The notes below the pieces were generated by a model, which worked only from the letters and a program-made list of their open reading frames with translations, ran no database searches and was not told where the DNA came from. Source: Pseudomaricurvus sp033283175 (GTDB lineage: Bacteria; Pseudomonadota; Gammaproteobacteria; Pseudomonadales; Cellvibrionaceae). From it: a stretch of 64,000 bases of DNA. Each line of letters starts with the position of its first letter. The stretch's first letter is position 1. Position numbers and translations under genes: made by a program. The stretch is from assembly GCA_033283175.1 (NCBI GenBank), contig JAWMQM010000004.1, forward strand, positions 248,001 through 312,000. The letters run 5' to 3'. Below, in pieces: positions 41,857 through 50,751 of the stretch.

Positions 41857-43248
41857 TTATATCTTCGGCTCCACCGACAACCCGCGCCCAATGGCGTAGT
41901 AGGCAATGCCTTTACCCTGCATCACTTGCGGATCGAACAGGTTGCGGCCGTCGACGATCACGGGGTTACTGAGCTGGGATTTGATCAGGTCGAAGTCCGG
42001 GGCGCGGAAGTTGGGCCATTCGGTGCAGATGACCAGGGCATCGGCGCCTTTGAGGGTGGCTTCTTTGGTGCCCATCAGGTGCAGGTCGTCGCGGCTGCCG
42101 TAGATGCGCTGGCACTCTTCCATGGCTTCCGGGTCGTAGGCCTGGACGTTGGCACCTACGTTCCACAGGGCTTCCATCAGCGCGCGACTGGAGGCTTCGC
42201 GCATGTCATCGGTTTTGGGCTTGAAGGAGAGCCCCCACAGGGCAATGGTTTTGCCCGCCAGGTCGCTGTTGAAGTAGTGGTTGAGGTAACCAAACAGCTT
42301 CTCTTTCTGGCGGTAGTTGACCGCTTCTACCGCTTTCAGGATCTGGCTGTTGTAGCCGATACCGTCAGCGGTGCGGATCAGGGCCTGTACATCCTTGGGG
42401 AAGCAGGAGCCGCCGTAACCGGCGCCGGGGTAGATAAACTGGTAACCGATACGGGTGTCGCTGCCGATACCCTTGCGCACGTTTTCGATGTCGGCACCCA
42501 CCTGTTCGGCGATGTTGGCCATCTCGTTCATGAAGCTGATTTTGGTGGCCAGCATGCAGTTGGCGGCGTACTTGGTCAGCTCGGCACTGCGGGCATCCAT
42601 AAAGATCATGCGATCGTGGTTACGGTTAAACGGTGCGTAGAGTTCACGCATCACCTTGGTGATGTGCTCTTCGTCGTCGCCGGGACGAATACCGATGACG
42701 ATGCGGTCGGGGCTCATGCAGTCAGCCACCGCGGCGCCTTCCTTGAGGAATTCGGGGTTGGACACCACGGCGAAGGGCTGGGTGCCAGCACTGGATTGCT
42801 TCGCTGCGCTCGCAATGACGGCATCGCGGGCTGCCAGTGTGGCAGCGATGGTGTTCGCCACTTTGTCGGCGGTGCCTACAGGGACGGTGGACTTGTCCAC
42901 TACGATTTTGTAGTCGTCCATGTGGGTGGCGATGGTGTTCGCTACCGCCAGCACGTATTTGAGGTCGGCACTGCCGTCTTCGTCGGGCGGGGTGCCTACG
43001 GCGATAAACTGCACTTCGCCAAACTTGACGCCTTCGGCGGCATCGGTGGTGAAGTGCAGCAGGCCGGCTTCGTAGTGCTCTTTAACCAGTGGGGTCAGGC
43101 CCGGCTCATAGATGGGGATACTGCCCTGCTTGAGCTTTTCGATCTTCTGCGCGTCCACGTCCACACAGCAGACCTGGTGTCCTGCGTCTGCCAGTACGGC
43201 GGCCTGTACCAGGCCGACGTAGCCGATTCCAAATACGGTAATTTTCAT
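41857..43248 (-). CDS. ugd: UDP-glucose 6-dehydrogenase with a repeat-derived insertion
   Basis: 463 residues. It oxidises UDP-glucose to UDP-glucuronate with two NAD+. FGIGYVGLVQAAVLADAGH is the NAD motif, and NPEFLKEG and YPGAGYGGSCFPKD (catalytic Cys about 274) are intact. At about residues 142-153 the peptide DAVIASAAKQSS interrupts the normal sequence between TLAAR and PFAVVSNPEF. It is encoded by a 29-bp intergenic-type repeat at 42792-42820, in frame. The site is a surface loop before a conserved motif, so the enzyme may well remain active. It lies next to galU, which supplies its substrate. Confidence 0.93.
   Translation of the reverse strand: MKITVFGIGYVGLVQAAVLADAGHQVCCVDVDAQKIEKLKQGSIPIYEPGLTPLVKEHYEAGLLHFTTDAAEGVKFGEVQFIAVGTPPDEDGSADLKYVLAVANTIATHMDDYKIVVDKSTVPVGTADKVANTIAATLAARDAVIASAAKQSSAGTQPFAVVSNPEFLKEGAAVADCMSPDRIVIGIRPGDDEEHITKVMRELYAPFNRNHDRMIFMDARSAELTKYAANCMLATKISFMNEMANIAEQVGADIENVRKGIGSDTRIGYQFIYPGAGYGGSCFPKDVQALIRTADGIGYNSQILKAVEAVNYRQKEKLFGYLNHYFNSDLAGKTIALWGLSFKPKTDDMREASSRALMEALWNVGANVQAYDPEAMEECQRIYGSRDDLHLMGTKEATLKGADALVICTEWPNFRAPDFDLIKSQLSNPVIVDGRNLFDPQVMQGKGIAYYAIGRGLSVEPKI
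42792..42820. repeat. palindromic repeat inserted in frame in ugd
   Basis: TGGATTGCTTCGCTGCG is followed by CTCGCAATGACG. This is the widespread CATTGCGAG repeat, of the same family as the elements upstream of ilvY. On the coding strand it reads VIASAAKQS, a peptide seen wherever this repeat is translated. Confidence 0.85.
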
Positions 43249-43310
43249 AGCGTTCCAGTTACTACTTTGGCATTCAAGTCAGATGACAGCCCCGGGGCTG
43301 AACGACAAGG

Positions 43311-44237
43311 TTAGCCGTTGGCTGTTTCATTTTGTGTTTGGGTCAGTTCCTGCAGCAATTCTCGCACACCAGCACCCACTTCGCTGTGCTGCAGGGCGTA
43401 TTCCATTTGCGCGCGCATATAACCCAGCTTGTTGCCACAGTCGTGGCTCTTGCCAACGATGCGGTAGGCGTCTACCTGGGCCTGCTTCAGCAGGTCGTCG
43501 ATGGCGTCAGTAAGCTGGATTTCGCCGCCGGCACCAGGCTGGGTGCGGGCCAGCAGGTCCCAGATGGAGGCAGGCAGTACGTAGCGCCCTACCACGGCCA
43601 TATTGGACGGGGCGGCATCCACAGAGGGCTTTTCCACCATGCCGTCGATGCGGGCGCTGCCGCCTTCGTTCAATTCGGCGCCAAGACAGTCAACCACGCC
43701 GTATTTGGTCACCTCTTCCCAGGCCACTGGCTCTACCATGATCTGGCTGGCACCGCTGGTGTGGAAGTTACGCACCATGGCGGCGAGGTTATCACGACCC
43801 AGGTCGGAGCGGTGCTGGTCTACCAGCACATCCGGCAGCAGCACGGCAAAGGGGGCATCGCCCACCACCGGCTTGGCGCAGAGGATGGCGTGCCCCAGGC
43901 CCTTGGCTTCGGCCTGGCGTACGGAGATGACGGTCACGTCCTGCGGCACGATGGAGCGTACCTCTTCCAACAGCTGGCGCTTGAGGCGCTTCTCCAGCTG
44001 GGCTTCCAGCTCGAAGGTGGTGTCGAAGTGGTTTTCGATGGCGTTCTTACTGGCGTGGGTCACCAGCACAATCTCTTTGATGCCCGCGGCAATCGCCTCG
44101 TTGACGACGTACTGAATCAGCGGCTTGTCGACGATAGGCAGCATCTCTTTGGGAATCGCCTTGGTGGCGGGCAACATACGGGTGCCCAGGCCAGCCACGG
44201 GGATAACTGCCTTGGTGACGGGAGCTGAGGTGGACAT
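43311..44237 (-). CDS. galU: UTP--glucose-1-phosphate uridylyltransferase
   Basis: 308 residues. It makes UDP-glucose from UTP and glucose-1-phosphate. The nucleotide-binding motif is GLGTRMLPATKAIPKEMLP near residue 17. VLLPDVLVD, VGRYVLP and CGNKLGYMRA mark the family. UDP-glucose feeds the WcaJ-like enzyme and Ugd. It is 62 bp upstream of ugd in the same direction, so the two are probably an operon. Confidence 0.94.
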   Translation of the reverse strand: MSTSAPVTKAVIPVAGLGTRMLPATKAIPKEMLPIVDKPLIQYVVNEAIAAGIKEIVLVTHASKNAIENHFDTTFELEAQLEKRLKRQLLEEVRSIVPQDVTVISVRQAEAKGLGHAILCAKPVVGDAPFAVLLPDVLVDQHRSDLGRDNLAAMVRNFHTSGASQIMVEPVAWEEVTKYGVVDCLGAELNEGGSARIDGMVEKPSVDAAPSNMAVVGRYVLPASIWDLLARTQPGAGGEIQLTDAIDDLLKQAQVDAYRIVGKSHDCGNKLGYMRAQMEYALQHSEVGAGVRELLQELTQTQNETANG

Positions 44238-44709
44238 ATTCTATATTCCTTTATGGGTTTTCTAGCGCCGCTCGATCCGTTGAGCATAGCGGTGATTTGG
44301 CTGTGGTGCGCTTAGGGGGAAGGGACCTGTCGACAGACCATCCAAACCTGAAACCTCCGGCAAATCCCCGTTCTACGCCCTGTAAACTGCGACGGTTCTG
44401 ACAGCGGCACAAGTTACCACTTAGGGGGAGGCTGATCAATCTTGGGGCGAGGGGCGGAGGGGCAAGGACGCTGCGCTACAGGGGCATCGCTCTGCCGTAG
44501 GAGCGCAGTCCCCTGCGCGATCTTTTAATCCTGTCCGGCAGGGCGACGGCGGTACATCCCGGAGCACCCCAAGAGATCGCCCGGAGGACCGGGCTCCTAC
44601 AAGAGGGAGAATGTAGCGAAGCGCCCTGAACCCTGTAGCGCCAGCGTCCTGTAGCGAAGCGTCCTAGAAGCGCAGCGTCCTCGAACCTAGAAGCGCAGCG
44701 CCCTCGAGA
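44238..44709. repeat. gap with REPs and 15-mers between rmlA and galU
   Basis: 44238-44455 shows no gene and no repeat and should hold the galU promoter. From 44463 come a 15-mer, two REPs (GCGCAG stem forward at about 44495, and GCCCGG stem reverse at about 44576), and five 15-mer variants at 44612-44704. These include GAAGCGCAGCGTCCT types and end at the rmlA stop codon. Confidence 0.7.
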
Positions 44710-45576
44710 CTAAAACTCCATCACATCGAGCAAATATTGCCCATAGCCACCCTTCAGCAGTGGTTGTGCCAGATCGCGCATCTCGGCGTCGGAGATCCAT
44801 TTCTGGCGCCAGGCGATCTCTTCGGGGCAGGCGATTTTGAGGCCCTGGCGTTGTTCGATGGTCTGGACGAAGAGGCCTGCGTCCATCAGGGAGTCGTGGG
44901 TTCCGGTATCGAGCCAGGCGGAGCCGCGTCCCATTAGCTCCACCTGCAGGTCACCACTCTCAAGGTACATTTTGTTGAGGTCGGTGATTTCCAGCTCGCC
45001 GCGAGCGGAGGGCTTGATTTGCTTGGCCATCTCGACCACGTTTTTGTCATAAAAATAGAGGCCGGTAATCGCATAACGGGATTTGGGGTGCGCCGGCTTC
45101 TCTTCAATGCTGATAGCCTTGCCCTCGTCATCGAACTCCACCACACCAAAGCGCTCCGGGTCTTTCACCGGATAGGCGAAGACCGTAGCTCCCTGCTGCT
45201 TTTGGGTGGCAGCTGTCATGGCACCACTTAGGCCATGGCTGAAAAACAGGTTGTCGCCAAGCACCAGCGCACAGCTGTCACCACCGATAAACTCCTCGCC
45301 GATCAGGAACGCCTGAGCCAAGCCGTCCGGTGAAGGCTGGATGGCATATTGAAGGGAGATACCCCACTGGCTGCCATCGCCCAGCATCTGGGAAAAGCGG
45401 GGGGTATCCTCAGGAGTGGAAATAATCAGGATCTCGCGAATCCCCGCCAGCATCAACGTGCTGAGCGGGTAATAGATCATCGGCTTGTCGTACACCGGCA
45501 GCAGTTGTTTACACACACCCATAGTGATGGGGTAAAGACGTGTACCGGAACCTCCGGCCAGAATAATTCCTTTCAT
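44710..45576 (-). CDS. rmlA: glucose-1-phosphate thymidylyltransferase
   Basis: 288 residues. It makes dTDP-glucose from dTTP and glucose-1-phosphate, and is the feedback-controlled entry to dTDP-rhamnose. The N-terminal motif is GGSGTRLYPIT, followed by KQLLPVYDKPMIYYPLS, and VLGDNLF and EEKPAHPKS are in place. It is the last gene of a leftward rmlC-rmlD-rmlB-rmlA set and lies 14 bp after rmlB. Confidence 0.95.
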   Translation of the reverse strand: MKGIILAGGSGTRLYPITMGVCKQLLPVYDKPMIYYPLSTLMLAGIREILIISTPEDTPRFSQMLGDGSQWGISLQYAIQPSPDGLAQAFLIGEEFIGGDSCALVLGDNLFFSHGLSGAMTAATQKQQGATVFAYPVKDPERFGVVEFDDEGKAISIEEKPAHPKSRYAITGLYFYDKNVVEMAKQIKPSARGELEITDLNKMYLESGDLQVELMGRGSAWLDTGTHDSLMDAGLFVQTIEQRQGLKIACPEEIAWRQKWISDAEMRDLAQPLLKGGYGQYLLDVMEF

Positions 45577-45590
45577 TTTCTACTCCGTAC

Positions 45591-46664
45591 TTAACCAATA
45601 ACGCCCAGGCGCTGCCCCTGATAAGAGCCATCCTGTACACGCCGCCACCACGTTTCATTGGCCAGATACCAGGCCACGGTTTTGCGGATACCGCTTTCGA
45701 AGGTCTCCTGCGGCACCCAGCCCAGTTCGCGCTCAATTTTGCCGGCATCAATGGCGTAGCGTACATCATGTCCCGGGCGGTCGGTGACGTGGGCTATCAG
45801 GGAGGCGAACCCGCCTGGATTCCCGCCTGCGCGGGAATGACGATTGTCCGGGGCCAGATCTTCTAGGATGTCACAGATAGTGTGTACCACATCGATATTG
45901 CGACGCTCGTTGTGGCCGCCGATATTATAGGTCTCCCCTACTACACCTTCAGTTACCACTTTCACCAGTGCCCGGGCGTGGTCCTCCACATAGAGCCAGT
46001 CACGCACCTGGGTGCCATCGCCGTACACCGGCAATGGCTTACCTGCCAGTGCGTTGAGAATCATTAACGGAATAAGCTTCTCGGGGAAGTGGTAAGGGCC
46101 ATAGTTGTTGGAGCAGTTGGTGACGACGGTGGGCAGACCGTAGGTGCGTAACCACGCCCTGACCAAATGATCACTGGAGGCCTTACTGGCTGAATACGGT
46201 GAGCTGGGCTCATAGGCTGTGGTTTCGGTAAACAGTCCTTCCGGCCCCAGGTCGCCATACACTTCATCGGTGGAGATATGGTGAAACCGAAACCCGGCCT
46301 TTTGTTCTGGATCCAGCGACTGCCAATAACGGCGGGCCACTTCCAGCAGGTTATAGGTACCGACTATATTGGTCTGTATAAAGTCCGCGGGACCGTCGAT
46401 GGAGCGGTCCACATGACTCTCGGCAGCGAGGTGCATTACCGCATCGGGGAGGAAGTCATTAAACGCTTGCTCCAGCGCGGACTGGTCACGAATATCAATC
46501 TGCCGGAATAGATAGCGGGGGGAATCACTACAGGGGATGGACTCCAGGTTACCAGCGTAGGTGAGCGCGTCGATGTTGAGCACCTGATGCTCTGTCTCGC
46601 CTATCAAGTAGCGCACTACAGCGCTGCCAATAAAACCGGCACCGCCGGTCACCAGAATTTTCAT
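45591..46664 (-). CDS. rmlB: dTDP-glucose 4,6-dehydratase with a repeat-derived insertion
   Basis: 357 residues. It converts dTDP-glucose to the 4-keto-6-deoxy sugar with bound NAD+. GGAGFIGSA, HISTDEVYGDLG (catalytic Thr, Asp and Glu) and YSASKASSDH (YxxxK) are intact. At about residues 273-283 the peptide DNRHSRAGGNP lies between CDILEDLAP and the normal continuation toward VTDRPGHD. It is encoded by a 27-bp palindromic repeat identical to an intergenic copy at 39971. The insertion is in frame, in a region that is a variable loop in other RmlB proteins, so activity may be kept. Confidence 0.94.
   Translation of the reverse strand: MKILVTGGAGFIGSAVVRYLIGETEHQVLNIDALTYAGNLESIPCSDSPRYLFRQIDIRDQSALEQAFNDFLPDAVMHLAAESHVDRSIDGPADFIQTNIVGTYNLLEVARRYWQSLDPEQKAGFRFHHISTDEVYGDLGPEGLFTETTAYEPSSPYSASKASSDHLVRAWLRTYGLPTVVTNCSNNYGPYHFPEKLIPLMILNALAGKPLPVYGDGTQVRDWLYVEDHARALVKVVTEGVVGETYNIGGHNERRNIDVVHTICDILEDLAPDNRHSRAGGNPGGFASLIAHVTDRPGHDVRYAIDAGKIERELGWVPQETFESGIRKTVAWYLANETWWRRVQDGSYQGQRLGVIG
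45816..45842. repeat. 27-bp palindromic repeat inserted in frame in rmlB
   Basis: It is identical over 27 bases to the copy at 39971-39997, with palindromic arms ATTCCCGC and GCGGGAAT. It reads HSRAGGNP on the coding strand. Confidence 0.88.
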
Positions 46665-46724
46665 ATCACGTCCTTAAATACGCCGCGGCATCTTCTCGCC
46701 CGGCGCTGAATGAATCCGTCTCTG

Positions 46725-47609
46725 TTACGATGCCTGCAAACTGGCCAGAACACTCTTCAGGCCCTGCTGCCAGTGCGGCATAGGCTCAGACAGCCAGCCA
46801 TTGAGGCGGCCGGTGTCCAACACTGACCAGGCCGGACGAGCAGCCGGCGTCGGGTAATCCGCGGTAGTGATGGGGTTTACCTTTGGTGCTCGCGGCAAAA
46901 TGCCCTGCTCTACCGCCTCAGCAAAAATCGCGCAGGCAAAGTCGTACCAACTGCACTGGCCCTGGTTGCTGCAGTGGTAGATTCCCCAGGGCAGCTCGTG
47001 ATCTTTGCTATAGGCTGTGACAAATTCGGTGATGACACGCGCGATATCACCGGCATAGGTTGGACAGCCGACCTGGTCTGCCACCACACCCAGCTCCGGC
47101 CGCGACTGGCCCAGTCTGACCATGGTTTTGACGAAGTTGTTGCCCTGCTCACCAAACACCCAGCTGGTACGCAGGATGATGTGCTGTGGCTGCAGTACCT
47201 GCAGTTGTCGCTCCCCCGCCAGCTTCGACGCACCGTACACGCCCACGGGGTCGACCGGGTCGGATTCGGTATAGGGCCTGTCAGACTTACCATTGAAGAC
47301 GTAATCGGTGGAGATGTGCAGTAGCGGGATGCCCTGCGCGGCACAGGCCTGGGCCAGCAGACCGACACTGTCACCGTTGACCATCTGCGCCAGGGCTTCT
47401 TCTGATTCGGCCTTATCAACAGCGGTGTAAGCGCAAGCGTTAACCACGAATTGCGGTGCGTGGCTTTGCACCGCTGATATCACCTGCATCGGCTCGGCAA
47501 AATCGGCATCGGCCCGGGTCAGGGCGACCACGTCCAATCCCGCCTTGGTCAGGCTTTGGCGACAGGCTGAGCCCACCTGGCCATTAGCGCCAAAGAGCAG
47601 CACCCTCAT
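46725..47609 (-). CDS. rmlD: dTDP-4-dehydrorhamnose reductase
   Basis: 294 residues. It performs the last step of dTDP-L-rhamnose synthesis, reduction of the 4-keto group. It has GANGQVGSA at the N-terminus, HISTDYVFNG, YGASKLAGE (YxxxK), RTSWVFG and a C-terminal RPAWSVLDTGRL. It overlaps the rmlC stop by one base at 47609 and is 60 bp upstream of rmlB. Confidence 0.95.
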   Translation of the reverse strand: MRVLLFGANGQVGSACRQSLTKAGLDVVALTRADADFAEPMQVISAVQSHAPQFVVNACAYTAVDKAESEEALAQMVNGDSVGLLAQACAAQGIPLLHISTDYVFNGKSDRPYTESDPVDPVGVYGASKLAGERQLQVLQPQHIILRTSWVFGEQGNNFVKTMVRLGQSRPELGVVADQVGCPTYAGDIARVITEFVTAYSKDHELPWGIYHCSNQGQCSWYDFACAIFAEAVEQGILPRAPKVNPITTADYPTPAARPAWSVLDTGRLNGWLSEPMPHWQQGLKSVLASLQAS

Positions 47610-48166
47610 CAGCTAGGCTCCTGCAGTAACTGCTGGCGATACTCTTCCAGTGTTGGCAGCTGCAGGTCCTTTTCGGAGAGCTGGGGGTTCTCAATGCCCC
47701 AGTCGATGCCCACGGCAGGATCATTCCAGATAATACCGCCCTCATCGCTGGGGTCGTAGTAATCGGTGCATTTGTACTCAAAGTCCGCGTATTCCGAAAG
47801 CACTACAAAACCGTGAGCATAGCCGGGTGGCACCCAGAACTGGCGGTGGTTGTCGGCGGACAGCAATACCGCTTCGTACTGGCCAAAGGTGGCCGAGTCC
47901 GGGTTTATATCCAGCGCCACATCCAAAACCTCACCGCTGACTACACGCACCAGCTTGCCCTGGGGCCGTGTGCGCTGGAAATGTAACCCGCGCAATACAC
48001 CACGGGCTGAGCGGGAGTGGTTATCCTGCACGAAAGGCAGTTCGATCCCCGCTTCGTCCCGATAGCGCTGTTGCTGGAATGTTTCGAGAAAGAACCCGCG
48101 ATGATCACCAAATACCTTGGGCTCGATGATGACCACTCCTGGCAGCCCTGTTTTAATAACCTGCAT
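47609..48166 (-). CDS. rmlC: dTDP-4-dehydrorhamnose 3,5-epimerase
   Basis: 185 residues, a cupin. It epimerises C3 and C5 of dTDP-4-keto-6-deoxyglucose. GVVIIEPKVFGDHRGFFLET, DNHSRSARGVLRGLHFQ (with the catalytic His), GEVLDVALDI and PPGYAHGFVVLS are all characteristic. It is the first gene of the rml set here, so the operon promoter should lie in 48167-48300. Confidence 0.95.
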   Translation of the reverse strand: MQVIKTGLPGVVIIEPKVFGDHRGFFLETFQQQRYRDEAGIELPFVQDNHSRSARGVLRGLHFQRTRPQGKLVRVVSGEVLDVALDINPDSATFGQYEAVLLSADNHRQFWVPPGYAHGFVVLSEYADFEYKCTDYYDPSDEGGIIWNDPAVGIDWGIENPQLSEKDLQLPTLEEYRQQLLQEPS

Positions 48167-48494
48167 GCTTACCCTGCAATCAATTTGTGTCCGTTTAGGC
48201 CACCTTTTCAGAGAAATTACCGCTGAGGTCAGGGGTAATAGAACGCCGGTTAGACTACTGCAGATGACGGGGAATTTCGAGGATTACGCAGAGGAGCGAG
48301 GATCCAGGACGCTGGCGCTACAGCTGTAGGAGCCCGCTCCCGCTGGCGATCTTTTCGGGTGCCGGTCTTAAAATGTCAGGCCGCCGTAGCCGGTATTTTC
48401 CAGTCTTGTGTGCCAACATCCCCGGGCAGGATTTTCGCCGATCTGAGATTAAAGGATCGCCCGGAGGACCGGGCTCCTGCGGTAGATAGCGCCC
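48167..48494. other. gap upstream of rmlC with two REPs
   Basis: It contains no gene. A 15-mer at about 48307 is followed by a forward REP (GCCCGC stem, 48325-48350). A reverse REP with GCCCGG stem lies at about 48454-48479, next to the permease stop. The part next to rmlC is free of repeats and is the likely promoter region. Confidence 0.6.
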
Positions 48495-50243
48495 TCAAGC
48501 CAAATACAGCCAGCCAATCACCCCAACACTCACCACACTGTAGGTAAGCAGCAGCGGCAATCCCAGCTTGAGGTAGTCCAGCAGGCGGTAGTTACCGGCG
48601 GTGTAGACCATCAGGTTGGTCTGGTAGCCATAGGGGGAGAGGAAGCTGGCGCTGGCGCCGAAGGCCACTGCCATGACAAACGCCATATAGCTCTCACCCC
48701 AGTGGCTAGACAGTGCCATGGCCAGGGGGAACATGATGGCGGCGGCGGCGTTGTTGGTGACCAACTCGGTAAACAGCCAGGTGAGGATAAAGACCCCAAT
48801 CAATGCACCCAGGGGGCTGAGGCCGCCGAGGGTACCGCCGGCCCAGGCAGAAATAGCCTCGGCCATACCGCTGCTGATCATGGCCTGGGAGAGGCCCAGT
48901 GCACCGCCGATGACCACCAGCAACTGGTATGGGAAACGGGCCTTGATCTCTTCCATGGTGAGGGTGCCGGTCAGCACCAGTGCCGCCAGCAGGATAACCA
49001 GGCCCTTGATCAGTGGCAGCAGCCCGGCCGCGCCGAGGGCGACTACCGCCATAAAGCTGCCGAACACCAGCCACTCGCGACTGCCGGTGAGCGGACGGCT
49101 GGTCTCGACACCGCCCACCACAATAAAGTCGGCGGCAATGTCGCGACGACGGTTAAAGTCGTCACCCACCGCCAGCACCAGCGAGTCACCGGCTTGCAGC
49201 TCCAGCCTGCCGAGGCCACCCTTGAGGCGTTGGTCACCGCGACGCACCGCCACCACGGCAGCGTCAAAGCGGGAACGGAAATCTACCTGCTTGATGGTGC
49301 GCCCTACCAGTCCCGCCGTGGGTGACACGATCACCTCCACCAGGTTGTCACGGACCGACTGATCAAACTCGTCGGGCGATACGAGGCCGCTGAATTCGTC
49401 CAGCACATCCAAGGCGGAGAGGTCACCGGTAAACACCAGCACGTCCCCTTCCATCAGCACTTCCTGCGGGCTGACCGGCGCCATGATCTGGTGTTCCCGG
49501 ATCACTTCCACCAGGAAGATTCGCTCCAGCCGACGCAGGCCGTTGTCCTGCACCGAGTGCCCGATCAGGGGGGAGCCGGCGGCTATCTGCCGCTCGATAA
49601 AGTAGTCCTGGCTGCTGCTTTCCTGTGCCAGCTTTTGTTTGGGCAGCAGTCGCGGCGCCAGAAGGACCATCACCACCAGACAGGTGATAAAAACCGGCAG
49701 GCCAATGAAGGTGAAATCAAAGAAGCCCAGGGATTCGTAGCCCGCTTGCTGCACAAAACCGTTTACGATCAGGTTGGTGGAGGTACCAATCAGGGTCAGT
49801 GTGCCGCCAAGAATTGAGGCATAGGAGAGCGGCAGCAACAAACGCGACGCGGAGCCGTCGGCCTGACGCTTGAGTGGGCCGAGCATGGCGGAAACCACGG
49901 CGGTGTTGTTGACGAACGCCGAGCAGATACCCACGAGAGCGGAGAGCTTCAGTGTTGAGCGATGTATAGAGCCGTTGGCGATGGTGGAAATCATACGCCG
50001 CATAAAGCCGGTACGCTCCAGCGGCACAGCCACCAGAAACAGCAGCATCAGGGTCAGCAGCGACGGGTTGGTGTAACCCTTGAGTAGCTCGGGCAACGGC
50101 AAGACGTTGAGCAAGTAGAGCACAACGCTGGAGCCCAGGAAGATAATCCAGGGCTGAATACGGGTGAAGATCAGCAATGCGATAATGATCAGCAGATCCA
50201 ACGCCACCAGGGCGGCTGCATATTCTTCTATAAAAGACAGCAT
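48495..50243 (-). CDS. SLC13/DASS-family permease with two RCK_C (TrkA-C) domains
   Basis: 582 residues. N-terminal membrane segments (about 1-200) carry the SLC13 feature VGICSAFVNNTAVVSAMLGP. The middle (about 205-375) has two cytoplasmic TrkA-C-like domains (QDNGLRRLERIFLVEVIREH, then PTAGLVGRTIKQVDFRSRF). The C-terminal membrane half contains TWLFTELVTNNAAAAIMFPL. This layout is that of bacterial SLC13-like anion carriers, several of which take up sulfate. It lies downstream of cysD-cysN in the same direction, which supports sulfate as the substrate by context. Confidence 0.85.
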   Translation of the reverse strand: MLSFIEEYAAALVALDLLIIIALLIFTRIQPWIIFLGSSVVLYLLNVLPLPELLKGYTNPSLLTLMLLFLVAVPLERTGFMRRMISTIANGSIHRSTLKLSALVGICSAFVNNTAVVSAMLGPLKRQADGSASRLLLPLSYASILGGTLTLIGTSTNLIVNGFVQQAGYESLGFFDFTFIGLPVFITCLVVMVLLAPRLLPKQKLAQESSSQDYFIERQIAAGSPLIGHSVQDNGLRRLERIFLVEVIREHQIMAPVSPQEVLMEGDVLVFTGDLSALDVLDEFSGLVSPDEFDQSVRDNLVEVIVSPTAGLVGRTIKQVDFRSRFDAAVVAVRRGDQRLKGGLGRLELQAGDSLVLAVGDDFNRRRDIAADFIVVGGVETSRPLTGSREWLVFGSFMAVVALGAAGLLPLIKGLVILLAALVLTGTLTMEEIKARFPYQLLVVIGGALGLSQAMISSGMAEAISAWAGGTLGGLSPLGALIGVFILTWLFTELVTNNAAAAIMFPLAMALSSHWGESYMAFVMAVAFGASASFLSPYGYQTNLMVYTAGNYRLLDYLKLGLPLLLTYSVVSVGVIGWLYLA

Positions 50244-50446
50244 GTTGTTCCTTACGCTGACGCACTGCGAAATGCCGGCACTCTGTTGCCAGCTGGATTA
50301 GGGATGATGGGGCGGGATATTATCACAGTGATTTAGAACACGAAGTAGACGCCGCACCACTTTATTAGATTCTTTGTCTCTATGGTTAGAACGAGGGCTT
50401 AACGGATCGCCCGGAGGACCGGGCTCCTACAATGGGAATACACCCC

Positions 50447-50517
50447 GTAGGAGCGCAGTGGCCCAGACCATTCTCTCTTCCTGCGGTGCAGGAATTCACC
50501 TTATCCTCTGCGCGATC
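50447..50517 (+). repeat. nested 71-bp REP, copy 13
   Basis: Outer stem GCGCAG/CTGCGC, inner hairpin TTCCTGC/GCAGGAA. Confidence 0.85.
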
Positions 50518-50576
50518 TTTTCAACCGTCGGACTGATCGGCCGGGGGACCGGGCTCCTACAATGGGAATACACTCC

Positions 50577-50647
50577 GTAGGAGCGCAGTGGCCCAGACCA
50601 TTCTCTCTTCCTGCGGTGCAGGAATTCACCTTATCCTCTGCGCGATC
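50577..50647 (+). repeat. nested 71-bp REP, copy 14
   Basis: It is identical in its arms to copy 13 and is the second unit of the 130-bp duplication. Confidence 0.85.
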
Positions 50648-50710
50648 TTTTCAACCGTCGGGCTGATCGCCCGGGGGACCGGGCTCCTACAATGGGAGAG
50701 CCCAGACAAA

Positions 50711-50736
50711 CAAAACCCGGCATCAGCCGGGTTTTG
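50711..50736 (-). terminator. intrinsic terminator of cysN
   Basis: Perfect 10-bp arms CAAAACCCGG and CCGGGTTTTG with loop CATCAG. It lies 16 bp after the cysN stop codon. Confidence 0.85.
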
Positions 50737-50751
50737 TCGTAGCCACCAAAA

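Larger units (their letters stand above)
50400..50706. repeat. duplicated REP and nested-REP units between the permease and cysN
   Basis: A reverse simple REP with GCCCGG stem, ACAATGGGAATACAC and a forward nested REP repeat with a period of 130 bp, and the unit ends with a third reverse REP. The two copies are nearly identical. 50244-50399 shows no feature. Confidence 0.85.
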
